A stretch of 55,744 nt of DNA from Myxococcales bacterium (lineage in GTDB: Bacteria; Myxococcota; Myxococcia; Myxococcales; Myxococcaceae), in NCBI GenBank assembly GCA_030681895.1, contig JAUXRI010000040.1, positions 1 to 55,744 on the forward strand, read 5' to 3'. Both the position numbers and the translations under genes were made by a program. The first letter of the stretch is position 1, and every line of letters starts with the position of its first letter. The notes below the pieces were generated by a model. It was not told the DNA's origin, ran no database searches, and saw nothing but the letters and a program-made list of their open reading frames with translations. This document shows positions 54,493 through 55,744 of the stretch, piece after piece.

Positions 54493-54620
54493 GCCCCTCA
54501 GCATTGGCTCTCGTGTCGAACGGAGAGCGGTCGGGCGAGCGACGAGGGTGGAGCTGACGCTCGATCTCCAGCTGATCCCCGCTTGACCGCTGCTCGAGAG
54601 AGATCGACAACCTCTCACTC

Positions 54621-55744
54621 GTGGCTCTCTCGACCCGCCTTCACGGTGAGCACTTCACCTTTCAGTCTCTGAAGGAAGTGCTCGGCCGCGCGAACGAGCC
54701 GCGTTCGGGTGATCGGCAGGCGGGCCTCGCGGCGCGCTCGATGCGGGAGATGGCCGCGGCGAAGGCCCTGCTCGCCGACGTCACGCTCCACGAGTTGTAC
54801 GAGTCGCCCTCGGTGCCCTTCGAGCAGGATGAGGTGACCCGGGTCTGCGTCGACGGCCTCTCACCGAACGTGCTCCAGCGCGTGAAGGGGTGGACGGTCG
54901 GCGAGTTCCGCGAGTGGCTGCTCGACGATCGCACCACCGGCGAAGAGATCAGCGGCATCGCGCTCGGCCTGACCCCCGAGATGGTCGCGGCCGTCGCGAA
55001 GCTGATGTCGAACCTCGACCTCGTGATGGCCGGCAAGAAGATGCGGGTCGTCGCGAAGTGCAACAACACCATCGGCGTGAAGGGCCGCATCTCGTCACGC
55101 CTGCAGCCGAACCACCCGACCGACGACGTCGACGGTGTGCTCGCCGCGGTGAAAGACGGGCTGAGCTTCGGCAACGGCGACGCGGTCATCGGCGTGAACC
55201 CGTCGACCGGCGATCTTCAGGGCACCGTCGACATCCTCACGGCCGTCAAAGACCTGATGCGCACCTTCCGCGTGCCCACGCAGAACTGCGTGCTCTCGCA
55301 CATCACGATTCAGATGGCGGCCGTCAGACGCGGAGCGCCGCTCGATCTCATGTTCCAGTCGATCGCCGGCAGTCAGCGCGCCAACCAGAACTTCGGCGTC
55401 TCGGTGTCGGTGCTCGACGAGGCGTACGATCTCGCGCGGCGTGAAGGCACGGCGCAGGGACCGAACGTCATGTACTTCGAGACGGGGCAGGGCACCGCGC
55501 TCTCGGCGAACGCGCACCACGAGACTGATCAGGTGTCGATGGAGGCCCGCGCCTACGGCCTCGCCCGCCGGTACGCACCGTTCCTCGTCAACAGCGTGGT
55601 CGGCTTCATCGGCCCCGAGTACCTGCGCGACGCGAAGGAGATCACCCGCGCCGGCCTCGAAGATCACTTCATGGGCAAGCTCACCGGCATCTCGATGGGC
55701 TGCGACGCCTGCTACACGAACCACGCGATCGCCGATCAGAACGA
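54621..55744 (+). CDS. eutB: Ethanolamine ammonia-lyase heavy chain, 5' part (runs off the window)
   Basis: First 374 codons of EutB, from GTG 54621. It aligns with E. coli EutB from the first residues (HGEHFTFQSLKEVLGRANE against the start of the E. coli protein) and through GKKMRVVAKCNNTIG, GDAVIGVNPSTGD, RRGAPLDLMFQSIAG, MYFETGQGTALSAN, MEARAYGLARRY, FIGPEYLRDAKEITRAGLED and ISMGCDACYTNHA. The adenosylcobalamin-dependent enzyme, with EutC, splits ethanolamine into acetaldehyde and ammonia. No microcompartment gene is seen upstream, so a cytoplasmic pathway is likely. eutC should follow beyond the window. Confidence 0.97.
   Translation, partial: MALSTRLHGEHFTFQSLKEVLGRANEPRSGDRQAGLAARSMREMAAAKALLADVTLHELYESPSVPFEQDEVTRVCVDGLSPNVLQRVKGWTVGEFREWLLDDRTTGEEISGIALGLTPEMVAAVAKLMSNLDLVMAGKKMRVVAKCNNTIGVKGRISSRLQPNHPTDDVDGVLAAVKDGLSFGNGDAVIGVNPSTGDLQGTVDILTAVKDLMRTFRVPTQNCVLSHITIQMAAVRRGAPLDLMFQSIAGSQRANQNFGVSVSVLDEAYDLARREGTAQGPNVMYFETGQGTALSANAHHETDQVSMEARAYGLARRYAPFLVNSVVGFIGPEYLRDAKEITRAGLEDHFMGKLTGISMGCDACYTNHAIADQN

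Overview
The window is a high-GC (about two-thirds G+C), strongly GC3-biased bacterial segment that reads as a member of the Myxococcota. Supporting traits are eukaryotic-type Ser/Thr kinases with one membrane span, hybrid histidine kinases, many lipoproteins with Asp-Ala-Gly ('DAG') linkers, MopE-type and Myxococcus-type Cys-rich repeats, and C-terminal tails of the MYXO-CTERM type (Gly-Cys-Gly-Cys, hydrophobic stretch, Arg cluster). No species can be named from sequence alone. I see no rRNA, tRNA, CRISPR array or complete insertion sequence.

Layout. 0.2-6.3 kb: secreted nuclease lipoprotein, zinc-ribbon Ser/Thr kinase and, 7 bp later, a hybrid histidine kinase. 6.4-12.8 kb: one giant ORF that looks like two secreted-protein genes fused in frame (metzincin protease plus CAP/MopE lipoprotein). 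12.8-16.1 kb: small unknown proteins, a periplasmic coiled-coil protein and TruB. 16.1-19.0 kb: a translationally coupled DUF1592-type/DUF1552 pair. 19.0-22.7 kb: a small membrane protein, a GAF/HD-GYP phosphodiesterase, a metallo-beta-lactamase-fold lipoprotein and Rpe. 22.8-27.8 kb: two coupled zinc-ribbon membrane paralogues, a CBS protein, a glycosyltransferase and a lipoprotein. 27.9-33.7 kb: envelope proteins on the minus strand (OmpA/TSP3, lytic transglycosylase, propeller-like proteins). 33.7-34.9 kb: a small accessory patch with gene remnants, repeats, terminators and an orphan gene. 34.9-42.5 kb: two unknown exported or membrane proteins, an old-yellow-enzyme homologue and a 1476-residue multidomain amidohydrolase lipoprotein. 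42.6-49.7 kb: a palindromic repeat cluster, a second Ser/Thr kinase, a beta-barrel candidate and a coupled run ending in a paraoxonase-like protein. 49.7-55.7 kb: a TetR regulator with a visible promoter/operator, a thioredoxin-TPR protein, an unknown exported protein, a Lys/Ala-rich protein, a membrane protein and the start of eutB.

The gene content is mainly envelope and signalling. Most products carry Sec, Tat or lipoprotein signals, and several pairs overlap by ATGA or GTGA, so translational coupling is common here. The observations most worth following up are the stop-less junction at 10.4 kb, the repeat/remnant patch at 33.8-34.8 kb, the dispersed TCGGCGCCGA repeat family, the zinc-ribbon gene pair and the apparently leaderless, operator-covered tetR promoter.
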